Position numbers and translations under genes: made by a program
Source of the DNA: Bacteroidia bacterium
Lineage (GTDB): Bacteria; Bacteroidota; Bacteroidia; Flavobacteriales_D; Sanyastnellaceae
Assembly: GCA_030427925.1 (NCBI GenBank)
Contig: JAUICJ010000014.1
Span: 1 to 64,000, forward strand
Reading direction: 5' to 3'
DNA length: 64,000 nucleotides
Notes under the pieces: generated by a model
The model's database searches: none
Seen by the model: the letters and a program-made list of their open reading frames with translations, nothing else
What the model was told of the DNA's origin: nothing
Shown: in pieces, positions 28,404 to 35,269 of the stretch
Layout of the letters: the number at the start of each line of letters is the position of its first letter
Position numbering within the stretch: position 1 is the first letter of the stretch

Positions 28404-29470
28404 GGTTGGTTGAGGATTTTATCAGCGATCAGGGCGGCCCCGTAGCTGCTGTGGTGCTGGTGATCGTGGAAGGCCCCAGGAACCGTGCTCACGTCGCGGG
28501 CATCGATCCACGTGGCCTGCTCCGAATCAAGCAAAGCTGCAAGGCGCTCGCCGAGTTGTTCGTACCCGGCTTCCGCCTCAGGAGCATGCCAGCGAATGAA
28601 GGGGGCGTTGTGCGGTCCGAGAACGAAGGTGGCCTCCACACCCCACTGGTCGCAGGCGCGGATGAATGCGCGCAGTTCTTCATCCCGTGCCTCCAAAACC
28701 TCCGGATTGCTTGCAACCGGCCGGAACCATTCGGCGTGATGGAAGGTCGAATCGATGCCCCGTACGAGGTTCGTGCGGGGCGCAGGACCTTCGGGCACCG
28801 TGCCCGTCCACCGCTGGATGGGGCGAAACGCTGAGGTGAACGTTTGGGGTTGAAGGCGGTGCCGGATGTCGTTGAACCACTTGGCGCGCAGGGCACGAAG
28901 CAGGCTTGCGGGTGAAAGGCGTTCCGTCAGGGGCAAGGCCTGCCGCGCGCGGTTCACGGGTTGCCAAATGCCTTCCGCCACGTCCGAACGCGGGGCGAGC
29001 AACCGCGGATCCACGTACCGCGTCCAATAGGCCGGATTCACAGGGCCGTGCTCGGCGTTCCAATAGACCGGATTGATGAGGTAAATCAGCTGCAGACCAC
29101 GCAATTCCTCCCGGTGTTGGGCCAAAACGGGCAAGTGCACCCCCGCCGTCCTCCCAGCCCCCGCCAACACGGCATGCCGCGGCGCCACGGCATTCAAAAA
29201 GTCCGGCCAATTGCCCCCCGCCAACGTCGTCGTTTCCGACGTTCCCAAGCAGAGCACCCCACCGTGAAGCCGCAGCGAGGCCAGAAAATGCGAAACCGCT
29301 GCTGCATCGTCGTGCCGCCATGCCAGCCCCGGGACGGTCGCAAGCGGCTCCTCCGGTTGCGGTGGCGTGAACGCCGGAACGAACCACGCGCCCCCCAGCA
29401 ATGCGGCCAGGGTCCCCAGCAGCCACACCGCTTGGCGCGCCTCCCAACGGGTGATCCCAGTTCCCCTCAT
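28400..29470 (-). CDS. DltD/SGNH-like extracytoplasmic acyl-transfer protein
   Basis: A 356-residue protein with an N-terminal membrane anchor (about residues 13-33) and an extracytoplasmic SGNH-like domain. CLGTSETTTL (Ser78, Glu79) resembles the GSSE nucleophile of DltD. The C-terminal FHDHQHHSSYG supplies Asp336 and His339, in the position of the DltD Asp-His pair. The start at 29470 overlaps the MBOAT stop (ATGA); the long in-frame extension upstream only shadows the MBOAT gene. It should move an acyl group from the membrane complex to an unknown glycan or lipid. DltA- and DltC-like genes are absent, so D-alanine need not be the cargo. Confidence 0.75.
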   Translation of the reverse strand: MRGTGITRWEARQAVWLLGTLAALLGGAWFVPAFTPPQPEEPLATVPGLAWRHDDAAAVSHFLASLRLHGGVLCLGTSETTTLAGGNWPDFLNAVAPRHAVLAGAGRTAGVHLPVLAQHREELRGLQLIYLINPVYWNAEHGPVNPAYWTRYVDPRLLAPRSDVAEGIWQPVNRARQALPLTERLSPASLLRALRAKWFNDIRHRLQPQTFTSAFRPIQRWTGTVPEGPAPRTNLVRGIDSTFHHAEWFRPVASNPEVLEARDEELRAFIRACDQWGVEATFVLGPHNAPFIRWHAPEAEAGYEQLGERLAALLDSEQATWIDARDVSTVPGAFHDHQHHSSYGAALIADKILNQP

Positions 29471-30657
29471 CTCCACCAGGCTTGCACCCATTCGGCCCAC
29501 GCCGACAACGGATAATGAAACCACCCCCACCCGAGCGTCACGAATCCCCACGTAGCCACCACGCTCGCCCCATCGTACCACCGGCCTCGCCACGCCAACG
29601 GCCGCCATCGGTCGCGCCAAAGTTTGTTCAGCACCAACCCCATCCCGTGCCAGGCGCCCCACACCACGAAGTGCAACCGGTCCCCGTGCCACAAGCCGCA
29701 CACCACGAACGTGATGAGGTACGCGAGCGCCGTGACCACCATCCGCTGACGGGCCAATGCGGGCCACCGGTTGAGTGCCGCCACCACCGGTTTGAACACG
29801 TATGCCCGAAGGAACTTCGAGAAGGTCATGTGCCATCGGCGCCAAAACTCCGCCAAGTTGCGCGACGCATACGGCCAGTCGAAGTTCTCAGGGGTTCGAA
29901 TCCCCATCCAACGCGCCGTGCCGATGGCGATGTCGCTGTATCCCGAAAAGTCGAGCAGGATGAACGCCGAGTAGCTCACGAGTCCGAGGGCCATGGCCGC
30001 CACCGGGTGCTCAACGGGCACGGATTCCCAATCGACGGCCCAGGGTTTCACCACCGGCACCAGCACCAGGGTTTTCACGGCTCCGAGCCCCACCCGCCAC
30101 ACCCCTGCGAGGAGGCTCCACCGTTCTGCGGGACGCGGACGGTGCACCACGCCGTAATGGAAATTGGCATACCGATCGATGGGCCCCGCTAAGATGGTCG
30201 GGAAGAAGAACGTGTAATTCAGGAAGGTGAGCCAATGGCGGGCGCGGATCGTTCCGCGGTGGGACTCCACGAGGAAGTGAATCCAGCGGAAGAGGATGTA
30301 GGAGAGCCCCAGTTTTTGGACCGACAAAACCGGCCCCTTCAGCGGCCCCAACGCCTCGTGCAAAAACGGGTAATTCCGCACCGCAAACAGCCCCACGAGC
30401 AGCGTCACCGCCGCCGCCAACCCCCAGCGCGACCCCTTCCGTTCCAACAAGGCCCCCGCGCCATACACCGACAACCCGAGCACCGCCAGCACGATGAGCG
30501 TGTGTTCCTTGACCAACGTCAGCAAAACGAGCGCGTTGACGACGAGCAGCAGCGCCTCCCGCCCGCGCACCGCCCGCGGCGCCCATTCGCGCAAGGCAGC
30601 ATACGCGGCAGCGCTCAGCAGAACGCCGGCAAACAGGGCATAGGATTGGAACAGCAT
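29467..30657 (-). CDS. MBOAT family O-acyltransferase (DltB/AlgI-like)
   Basis: A 396-residue polytopic membrane protein with about ten hydrophobic segments. The MBOAT signatures are present: FFFPTILAGPIDRY, SYSAFILLDFSGYSDIAIG, NLAEFWRRWHMTFSKFLR, and the catalytic-histidine region CGLWHGDRLHFVVWGAWHG. The start at 30657 is preferred; an upstream in-frame ATG at 30693 runs into the repeated terminator. The C-terminus ends in EWVQAWWR and lacks the tyrosine hexapeptide found fused to many Gram-negative MBOATs, which fits a separate microprotein. It is the first gene of a three-gene overlapping cassette. Confidence 0.9.
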   Translation of the reverse strand: MLFQSYALFAGVLLSAAAYAALREWAPRAVRGREALLLVVNALVLLTLVKEHTLIVLAVLGLSVYGAGALLERKGSRWGLAAAVTLLVGLFAVRNYPFLHEALGPLKGPVLSVQKLGLSYILFRWIHFLVESHRGTIRARHWLTFLNYTFFFPTILAGPIDRYANFHYGVVHRPRPAERWSLLAGVWRVGLGAVKTLVLVPVVKPWAVDWESVPVEHPVAAMALGLVSYSAFILLDFSGYSDIAIGTARWMGIRTPENFDWPYASRNLAEFWRRWHMTFSKFLRAYVFKPVVAALNRWPALARQRMVVTALAYLITFVVCGLWHGDRLHFVVWGAWHGMGLVLNKLWRDRWRPLAWRGRWYDGASVVATWGFVTLGWGWFHYPLSAWAEWVQAWWR

Positions 30658-30691
30658 GCGCCCCGCGAAGGTACGCACCCGGCGCGTCCAC

Positions 30692-30730
30692 AAAAAAAGC
30701 GCCCGGTTCCCCGAAGGTCGCCGGACGCTT
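30692..30730 (-). terminator. distal intrinsic terminator of the cysM-moeZ operon
   Basis: On the minus strand AGCGTCCGG pairs with CCGGGCGCT (one G-T wobble), with an inner CC-TTCG-GG loop, followed by seven T. Confidence 0.8.
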
Positions 30731-30806
30731 ACAAACCAACCAATCCACGAGCCCTTTTACGGAGCCGGTTCGAAGAAGGTTTCAAGCCGATGAAAAAAAC
30801 CGGCAC

Positions 30807-30845
30807 AAAAAAAGCGCCCGGTTCCCCTGAGGTCGCCGGACGCTT
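30807..30845 (-). terminator. proximal intrinsic terminator of the cysM-moeZ operon
   Basis: The same 9-bp stem and seven-T tail as the copy at 30692, about 75 nt after the moeZ stop. The loop differs by two bases, which removes the perfect TTCG tetraloop. Confidence 0.8.
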
Positions 30846-30919
30846 ACAAACCAACCAATCCACGAGGCAGGTTTACGGATGGGGCTCGAAGAAAGTTGCA
30901 GCGTTTCGAAAAAGAACCT

Positions 30920-32077
30920 TCAATACCGCGCCAACTCGGGATCAACGGATGCTTGCCACGCCAAAATCCCGCCTTTTAAATTGTGCAAATTCCCGTATCC
31001 GTGTTCCGCTTCGAGCAGGGCGATGGCCCGCGCGCTGCGCACGCCCGACCGGCAGTGCACCACCACCGGCAGGTCACGCGGAATGCGGTGAAGGCTCTCG
31101 CTCAGGGTGTCAAGCGGCACGAGTTCCCCGCCTAGGTTCGCAATCGCATACTCGTAAGGTTCGCGCACGTCAATCACCACGTGCGCCTTGCCCTCCGTTT
31201 GCCATTGGGCCAAATCCTTCGCCGTCACTTCCCGCGACACCACCGCTTCTGCGACGGGTGCCCCCACGCCACAAAACTCCTCGTAGTGGATGAGGTCGGT
31301 TTGGGTGGGGTGTTCGCCCGTGAGCGGGTTGCCAGGCTGCTTCCGGATTTTGAGGGTGCGGGTGGTGAAGGTGGTGGCGTCGAACAGGAACAGCCGGCCA
31401 ACGAGCGGCTCGCCCACTCCACTCAGGACCTTGATGACCTCCAATGCCTGAAGCGAACCGAGGATGCCGGGCAACACGCCGAGCACGCCACCCTCCGCGC
31501 ACGAAGGAACGAGCCCGGGTGGCGGTGGGCTGGGGAACAGGTCGCGGTAGTTGGGGCCCCGCTCGCCGCCTTCGAGCGGAGCGTTGAACACCGAGCACTG
31601 CCCTTCAAACCGGTAAATCGATGCGTAGACGTTGACCTTGTCTTCCAGCACGCAGGCGTCGTTCACGAGGTAGCGCGTGGGAAAGTTGTCGGTGCCGTCG
31701 GCCACGACATCGTATTGGCGCACGAGTGCGCGGGCATTTTCCCGGGTGAATTGCACGTCGTGCACCTCGATTTCGATGTGCGGGTTGAGCGCCCGGAGCC
31801 GCGCAGCGGCAGCCTCCGCCTTCGGCGTGCCCACGTCGCCCACGGTGAACAGCACTTGCCGCTGGAGGTTGGAATCGTCCACGCGGTCGAAGTCGACGAC
31901 CCCGATGCGGCCCACACCCGCCGCAGCGAGGTAGAGCAGCAACGGACTGCCGAGCCCGCCCGAACCGATGACGAGCACCGATCCCTGTTTCAGCTTGCGC
32001 TGCCCTTCGATGTTGAATTCGGGCAGGATGAGGTGGCGGCTGTACCGCTCGAGTTCGGCTTTGCTGAATGGGGTCAT
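30920..32077 (-). CDS. MoeZ-type adenylyltransferase with rhodanese domain
   Basis: A 385-residue E1-like protein that adenylates and then thiocarboxylates a ubiquitin-like sulfur carrier. The ThiF domain has VIGSGGLGSPLLLYLA (nucleotide loop), DRVDDSNLQRQ and DGTDNFPTRY, plus the CAEGGVLG cysteine region. The C-terminal rhodanese domain (about 290-380) has the persulfide loop HCRSGVRS. It overlaps the CysO-like gene by an ATGA and is the last gene of the operon. Context makes its partner the CysO-like carrier rather than MoaD or ThiS. Confidence 0.92.
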   Translation of the reverse strand: MTPFSKAELERYSRHLILPEFNIEGQRKLKQGSVLVIGSGGLGSPLLLYLAAAGVGRIGVVDFDRVDDSNLQRQVLFTVGDVGTPKAEAAAARLRALNPHIEIEVHDVQFTRENARALVRQYDVVADGTDNFPTRYLVNDACVLEDKVNVYASIYRFEGQCSVFNAPLEGGERGPNYRDLFPSPPPPGLVPSCAEGGVLGVLPGILGSLQALEVIKVLSGVGEPLVGRLFLFDATTFTTRTLKIRKQPGNPLTGEHPTQTDLIHYEEFCGVGAPVAEAVVSREVTAKDLAQWQTEGKAHVVIDVREPYEYAIANLGGELVPLDTLSESLHRIPRDLPVVVHCRSGVRSARAIALLEAEHGYGNLHNLKGGILAWQASVDPELARY

Positions 32078-32361
32078 GATGGATCGGATGTGCCGCCGGC
32101 GATGGCGGGGATGATGCTCACTTCGGTGTTCGGTGCCAAAGCGGTGGCTACGCCGTCCAGCGCTTCGATGTCTTCGTCGCCGACGTAGACGCGGATGAAG
32201 TGCCGCAGCGCACCGTCCGCGTCGTAAAGATGCGGTTGCAGCCCGGGGTGCGCTTCTGCGAGGGCTTGCAGCAGGCCGGCAACGGTGGGGGTGTCGGCGT
32301 TGAACGTAGCGGCTCCGCCAGTGAATTTGCGGAGCGGGGTGGGGATGATGAGGTTAGCCAT
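32074..32361 (-). CDS. CysO-like ubiquitin-fold sulfur carrier with C-terminal extension
   Basis: A 95-residue MoaD/ThiS-fold protein. The C-terminal half (FIRVYVGDEDIEALDG and SIIPAIAGG) closely resembles mycobacterial CysO. Unlike CysO it does not stop at the Gly-Gly (89-90) but carries five more residues, TSDPS. The terminal glycine must be exposed for adenylation, so a cut is needed; the neighbouring JAMM protease is the obvious candidate. The ATG at 32361 overlaps the mec stop by 8 bp, and the moeZ start overlaps its stop by 4 bp. Confidence 0.88.
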   Translation of the reverse strand: MANLIIPTPLRKFTGGAATFNADTPTVAGLLQALAEAHPGLQPHLYDADGALRHFIRVYVGDEDIEALDGVATALAPNTEVSIIPAIAGGTSDPS

Positions 32362-32788
32362 GGGATGGAATGTGTAGGGGTTCTTCGAAAAAACGTCCGG
32401 CCTCGTTGAGTTGCCAAGAGCGCACGCGTTCGACGCGGCCGGGGTACGTCGAAGCGATGAGGTAGGAGAAAAAGGGCAGGGCCACGCGGAGGTCGTGGAT
32501 GCTGGGAACGGCGGGATGTCGCGGGTGGCTGTGGTAGATGCCGAGCAGCGTAGTGCCGCTGGCCAAGGCGTGCCGCTCGGCGCGCAGGTAATCCCGTTGG
32601 TCGATGGCGAAGCGCCTGCGCTGATCGCCGGTTTGGGCATTTTCTACAGGCATCGCTTCCGTGAAATGCCGGCCTTGCTCGGTCATTTGGCCAAACAAAA
32701 ACCCACAGCACTCATTCGGAAACGCCCGCAGCGCCTCTGCTTCCACTACCTTCCACGGCTCGAATTCAAAGGTCAGGACGTCGTTCAT
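32354..32788 (-). CDS. Mec-like JAMM/MPN+ metalloprotease
   Basis: A 144-residue zinc peptidase of the JAMM family with the full motif: Glu26 (NECCG), His86-Ser-His88 and Ser96-x-x-Asp99. Mycobacterial Mec releases cysteine from the CysO-cysteine adduct. Here the same enzyme may also trim the TSDPS tail from the carrier, as JAMM proteases do for some ubiquitin-like carriers. The ATG at 32788 overlaps the cysM stop (ATGA), and the much longer in-frame reading upstream is a shadow of cysM. Confidence 0.9.
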   Translation of the reverse strand: MNDVLTFEFEPWKVVEAEALRAFPNECCGFLFGQMTEQGRHFTEAMPVENAQTGDQRRRFAIDQRDYLRAERHALASGTTLLGIYHSHPRHPAVPSIHDLRVALPFFSYLIASTYPGRVERVRSWQLNEAGRFFEEPLHIPSHG

Positions 32789-33711
32789 GCGAGTCGGCTC
32801 AAGGTGTCGTGGTACTTGCTGGCATCGTCGGCGAACACCGTCACCACCACGCCCGATTCCAGTTCGGATGCCAACGCAACCGCGCCCGCGAGGTTCGCGG
32901 CGGCGCTGGGAGAGAGCAACAGCCCTTCTTCCCGCGCGGCGCGGCGCATCATGGCATAGGCGTCTTCGGTGGAGACGGTGTGTGTGGCATCGGCCAATCC
33001 CGCATCGAAGATTTCCGGAACGCGTGCCGTCTCGAGGTGTTTCCAGCCTTCGAGTCCGTGAAGGGCCGTCTCCGGCTGCAGGGCGATGCACTGCACGTCG
33101 GCGTTGCGCGATTTCAGTCCCCGAGTCGTCCCCGTGAAGGTGCCCGTGGTGCCGAGGCCGGCGATGAAGTGGGAGATCCGGCCTTGGGTTTGGTCCCAAA
33201 CCTCCGGCGCCGTGGTCTGCACGTGCGCCTTCCAGTTCGCGTCGTTGCTGTATTGGTCGAGGTAGGCGTAGCGACCGGGGTGCTTTCGGACCAATTCCTG
33301 CGCCGCGTCTTGGGCGCCCTCAGTGGCTTCGAAGGGGCTTGTGAACACCAATTCGGCACCGAGCCATTCCAGGATGCGCTTGCGTTCGGGCGAAGCGTTT
33401 TCCGGCATGCACAAGGTCAGGGGAATGCCTGCCGCTGCGCAAAAGGTGGCGTAGGCAATGCCGGTGTTGCCGCTTGTGGCATCGAGTACGCGCCGACCAC
33501 CGAGCTGATTGGCAGCCGCAGACAGGATGGAAAAGGCAGCGCGCGATTTGATGCTGCCACCGAGCTGTTGCCATTCGGCCTTCGCGTAGAGGGCAACGCC
33601 GGGGCGGGGTTCGAGTCGCTCCAAGCGCAGCAGGGGCGTGGAGCCCACGTGGGGAGCGAGGGCCTGCAAACGCTTCGCGATCGCGGAGGGAGGAGGAGGG
33701 GAGAGGGACAT
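32785..33711 (-). CDS. CysM-type cysteine synthase (CysO-dependent)
   Basis: A 308-residue PLP enzyme. Pyridoxal phosphate should bind the lysine in GGSIKSRAA, with the TSGNTGIAYA phosphate loop and the GLGTTGTFTG loop conserved. With mec, cysO and moeZ in the same operon it most likely uses the thiocarboxylated carrier and O-phosphoserine, as mycobacterial CysM does, rather than free sulfide and O-acetylserine. The start at 33711 is chosen because the in-frame extension upstream runs through the terminator hairpin. Expression appears to be controlled by the leader at 33735-33929. Confidence 0.9.
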   Translation of the reverse strand: MSLSPPPPSAIAKRLQALAPHVGSTPLLRLERLEPRPGVALYAKAEWQQLGGSIKSRAAFSILSAAANQLGGRRVLDATSGNTGIAYATFCAAAGIPLTLCMPENASPERKRILEWLGAELVFTSPFEATEGAQDAAQELVRKHPGRYAYLDQYSNDANWKAHVQTTAPEVWDQTQGRISHFIAGLGTTGTFTGTTRGLKSRNADVQCIALQPETALHGLEGWKHLETARVPEIFDAGLADATHTVSTEDAYAMMRRAAREEGLLLSPSAAANLAGAVALASELESGVVVTVFADDASKYHDTLSRLA

Positions 33712-33734
33712 GGGAGAAGGAAATTTTCGGCAAC

Positions 33735-33762
33735 AAAAAAGGCCCGCACAATCGTGGGGCCT
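33735..33762 (-). terminator. intrinsic terminator (attenuator) in the cysM leader
   Basis: On the minus strand AGGCCC pairs with GGGCCT, then after a 1-nt bulge CAC pairs with GTG around a GATT loop; six T follow. The T-run ends 23 nt before the cysM ATG, leaving no room for a promoter in between, so the hairpin must lie inside the cysM transcript. Confidence 0.75.
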
Positions 33763-33800
33763 GGGCAATTCATTCGGAGGCGTTCAAGCGCCGACCGGGG

Positions 33801-33893
33801 TCAACACCATCCGTGCACGCGCACCGCATTGCAACCGGGTCCCATCGGGGCCGGGGTACAACACATACAGCAACATGCTTGGAAGGAACTCAT
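33801..33893 (-). CDS. 30-residue poly-cysteine leader peptide of the cysM operon
   Basis: A 30-codon frame with ATG at 33893-33891 and TGA at 33803-33801. Residues 7-12 read CCCMCC, and Cys21 and Cys30 bring the total to seven cysteines. A TAnnTTTG box ends 5 nt before its ATG, so the message is nearly leaderless. The frame stops 38 nt before the terminator hairpin that precedes cysM. Ribosomes slowed at the cysteine codons when Cys-tRNA is scarce would change folding of the following RNA and allow read-through, as in amino-acid biosynthetic attenuators. I could not identify the antiterminator by eye. Confidence 0.75.
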   Translation of the reverse strand: MSSFQACCCMCCTPAPMGPGCNAVRVHGWC

Positions 33894-33898
33894 GAAAC

Positions 33899-33929
33899 CA
33901 AAACTAACGAGTTCATCAACGCGATGCAA
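33899..33929 (-). promoter_or_regulatory. promoter of the cysM-mec-cysO-moeZ operon
   Basis: On the minus strand TTG (33929-33927), a 20-nt spacer, then TAGTTTTG (33906-33899), an exact TAnnTTTG match. The predicted start site is at or next to the leader-peptide ATG at 33893. Confidence 0.75.
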
Positions 33930-33946
33930 GTTTTTGTCGAAAAGGG

Positions 33947-35269
33947 TTAGCGCAAGACCGAAAACCGCTCGGCGTCAAGTCGCAACAGAATGAAAATCAG
34001 TACCGTGAATCCCATCAGCGATGAACCGCCGTAGCTGAACAGCGGCAGCGGAATGCCGATGACGGGCGCCAAGCCCAACACCATCCCGACGTTGATGAGC
34101 ACGTGCATGAACAAGACGCTGGCGACCCCGTAGCCGTAAACGCGCGTGAAGTTTGAGCGTTGCCGTTCCGCGAGGTAAATGAGGCGGAGCAGCAGGGTGA
34201 GGTAGAGCAGGATGACGGCGGTGGACCCGAGGAAGCCCCATTCTTCGCCGACTGTGCAGAAGATGAAATCGGTTTCCTGTTCCGGAACGAAGGCGTAGGC
34301 GGTCATCGGGCCGTTCATGTAGCCTTTTCCGGACCAACCGCCGGAGCCGATGGCCGCCTTCGCGTGCCGGATGTTGTAGTCCGCGTCCGGGTTGCCGACG
34401 TCGAGCCCGAAGAGCACGTGGATGCGCTCGCGCTGGTGTTTGGCCAGCACCTTTTCCAGGCCAAATTGCATCGCCCCACTGAACACCAACGCCCCCAAAA
34501 TCGCCACCGCGCCGATCCGCTTCAGCCGCTTGCGCTCCCGCGGCAAACTCGACTGCACCAGGAACCACAGCACCAGGCCACCGCCCCCAGCGAGCACCGC
34601 CCAGAGCACGTACACCCCCGTGGCGGGACCGAAAAACGGATACGCGACCGTGCCCGCCCCCGACAAGATGGTCGCCACCGCCACCACCAACGCCGCAAAC
34701 GCCACCACCAGCACGTTGCCGCTGAGCCCCTCCCGGTAGAGCGCAAACACGAAACCGCCGAAGACCAGCACCGTCCCCGCATCCGGCTGCAGCAGCACCA
34801 GGCCGGCCGGCAGCCCGACGATGGCGATGGATTGGAGCCGCGTTTTCAAGTCGCGCAGCTTGCCGTCCCCCCGGCTGAGGAGCCAAGCGAGCATGAGGGC
34901 GGTGGTGGATTTGGCAAATTCAGAAGGCTGCAAGCTGAAGCTTCCGAAGGCAAACCACGAGCGCGCACCCCCGATGACCTTGCCGAACACCAGCACGGCA
35001 GCCAGGACCACCAACAGGCTGAGGTAGCTCAGGATGGAGATGCGGACGAAGAATTCCCCTTCCACGTTCAGCACGAGGAAGGCGATGAGCGTGCAGACGC
35101 CCAGCCACAGCAATTGCTTCCCGCCCTTGCCGTCGAAGGTGAGCCAGTCGACCGCCTCCGAACCCGCCGTGGCGCTCGCGATGTTCAGCCAACCGAGCAC
35201 CGCGATGGCGGCCACGAGCATCATCGTGAACCAGTCGAGTCGGTTCCGGATCTGCAGTCGGCGGCTCAT
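33947..35269 (-). CDS. rodA: rod-shape SEDS glycosyltransferase RodA
   Basis: A 440-residue polytopic SEDS protein that polymerises lipid II during side-wall growth. Conserved blocks include GGARSWFAFGSFSLQPSEFAK, LLQPDAGTVLVF, YNIRHAKAAIGSGGWSGKG, the FVPEQETDFIF loop with its catalytic-site acidic residue, and the C-terminal IPLPLFSYGGSSLM. The start at 35269 overlaps the mrdA stop (ATGA). It is the last gene of the mre operon. Confidence 0.95.
   Translation of the reverse strand: MSRRLQIRNRLDWFTMMLVAAIAVLGWLNIASATAGSEAVDWLTFDGKGGKQLLWLGVCTLIAFLVLNVEGEFFVRISILSYLSLLVVLAAVLVFGKVIGGARSWFAFGSFSLQPSEFAKSTTALMLAWLLSRGDGKLRDLKTRLQSIAIVGLPAGLVLLQPDAGTVLVFGGFVFALYREGLSGNVLVVAFAALVVAVATILSGAGTVAYPFFGPATGVYVLWAVLAGGGGLVLWFLVQSSLPRERKRLKRIGAVAILGALVFSGAMQFGLEKVLAKHQRERIHVLFGLDVGNPDADYNIRHAKAAIGSGGWSGKGYMNGPMTAYAFVPEQETDFIFCTVGEEWGFLGSTAVILLYLTLLLRLIYLAERQRSNFTRVYGYGVASVLFMHVLINVGMVLGLAPVIGIPLPLFSYGGSSLMGFTVLIFILLRLDAERFSVLR

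Larger units (their letters stand above)
30689..30918. repeat. 115-bp imperfect tandem duplication carrying a terminator
   Basis: Unit 1 is 30689-30803 and unit 2 is 30804-30918, ending next to the moeZ stop. The first 63 bp of each unit are nearly identical (two differences seen), while the rest has drifted. Each unit holds a full hairpin with a T-run for the minus strand. Confidence 0.8.

Noticed and set aside
30659-30748. A minus-strand reading frame through the repeated terminator before the MBOAT gene, as a leader peptide
   Set aside because: The residues encoded are just the hairpin in translation (KRPATFGEPGAFF). No run of one amino acid is present, and the two copies lie after moeZ, where terminators are expected.
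33735-33762. The hairpin before cysM as a plain terminator of the rodA operon
   Set aside because: It lies about 185 nt beyond the rodA stop and downstream of an exact promoter and leader ORF. Only 23 nt remain before the cysM ATG, too little for another promoter. It may still stop rodA read-through as a side effect.
33711-33768. An N-terminal extension of CysM from the TTG at 33768, which would include a Cys-Cys pair
   Set aside because: It would read through the terminator stem and T-run and extends past the normal start of the family.
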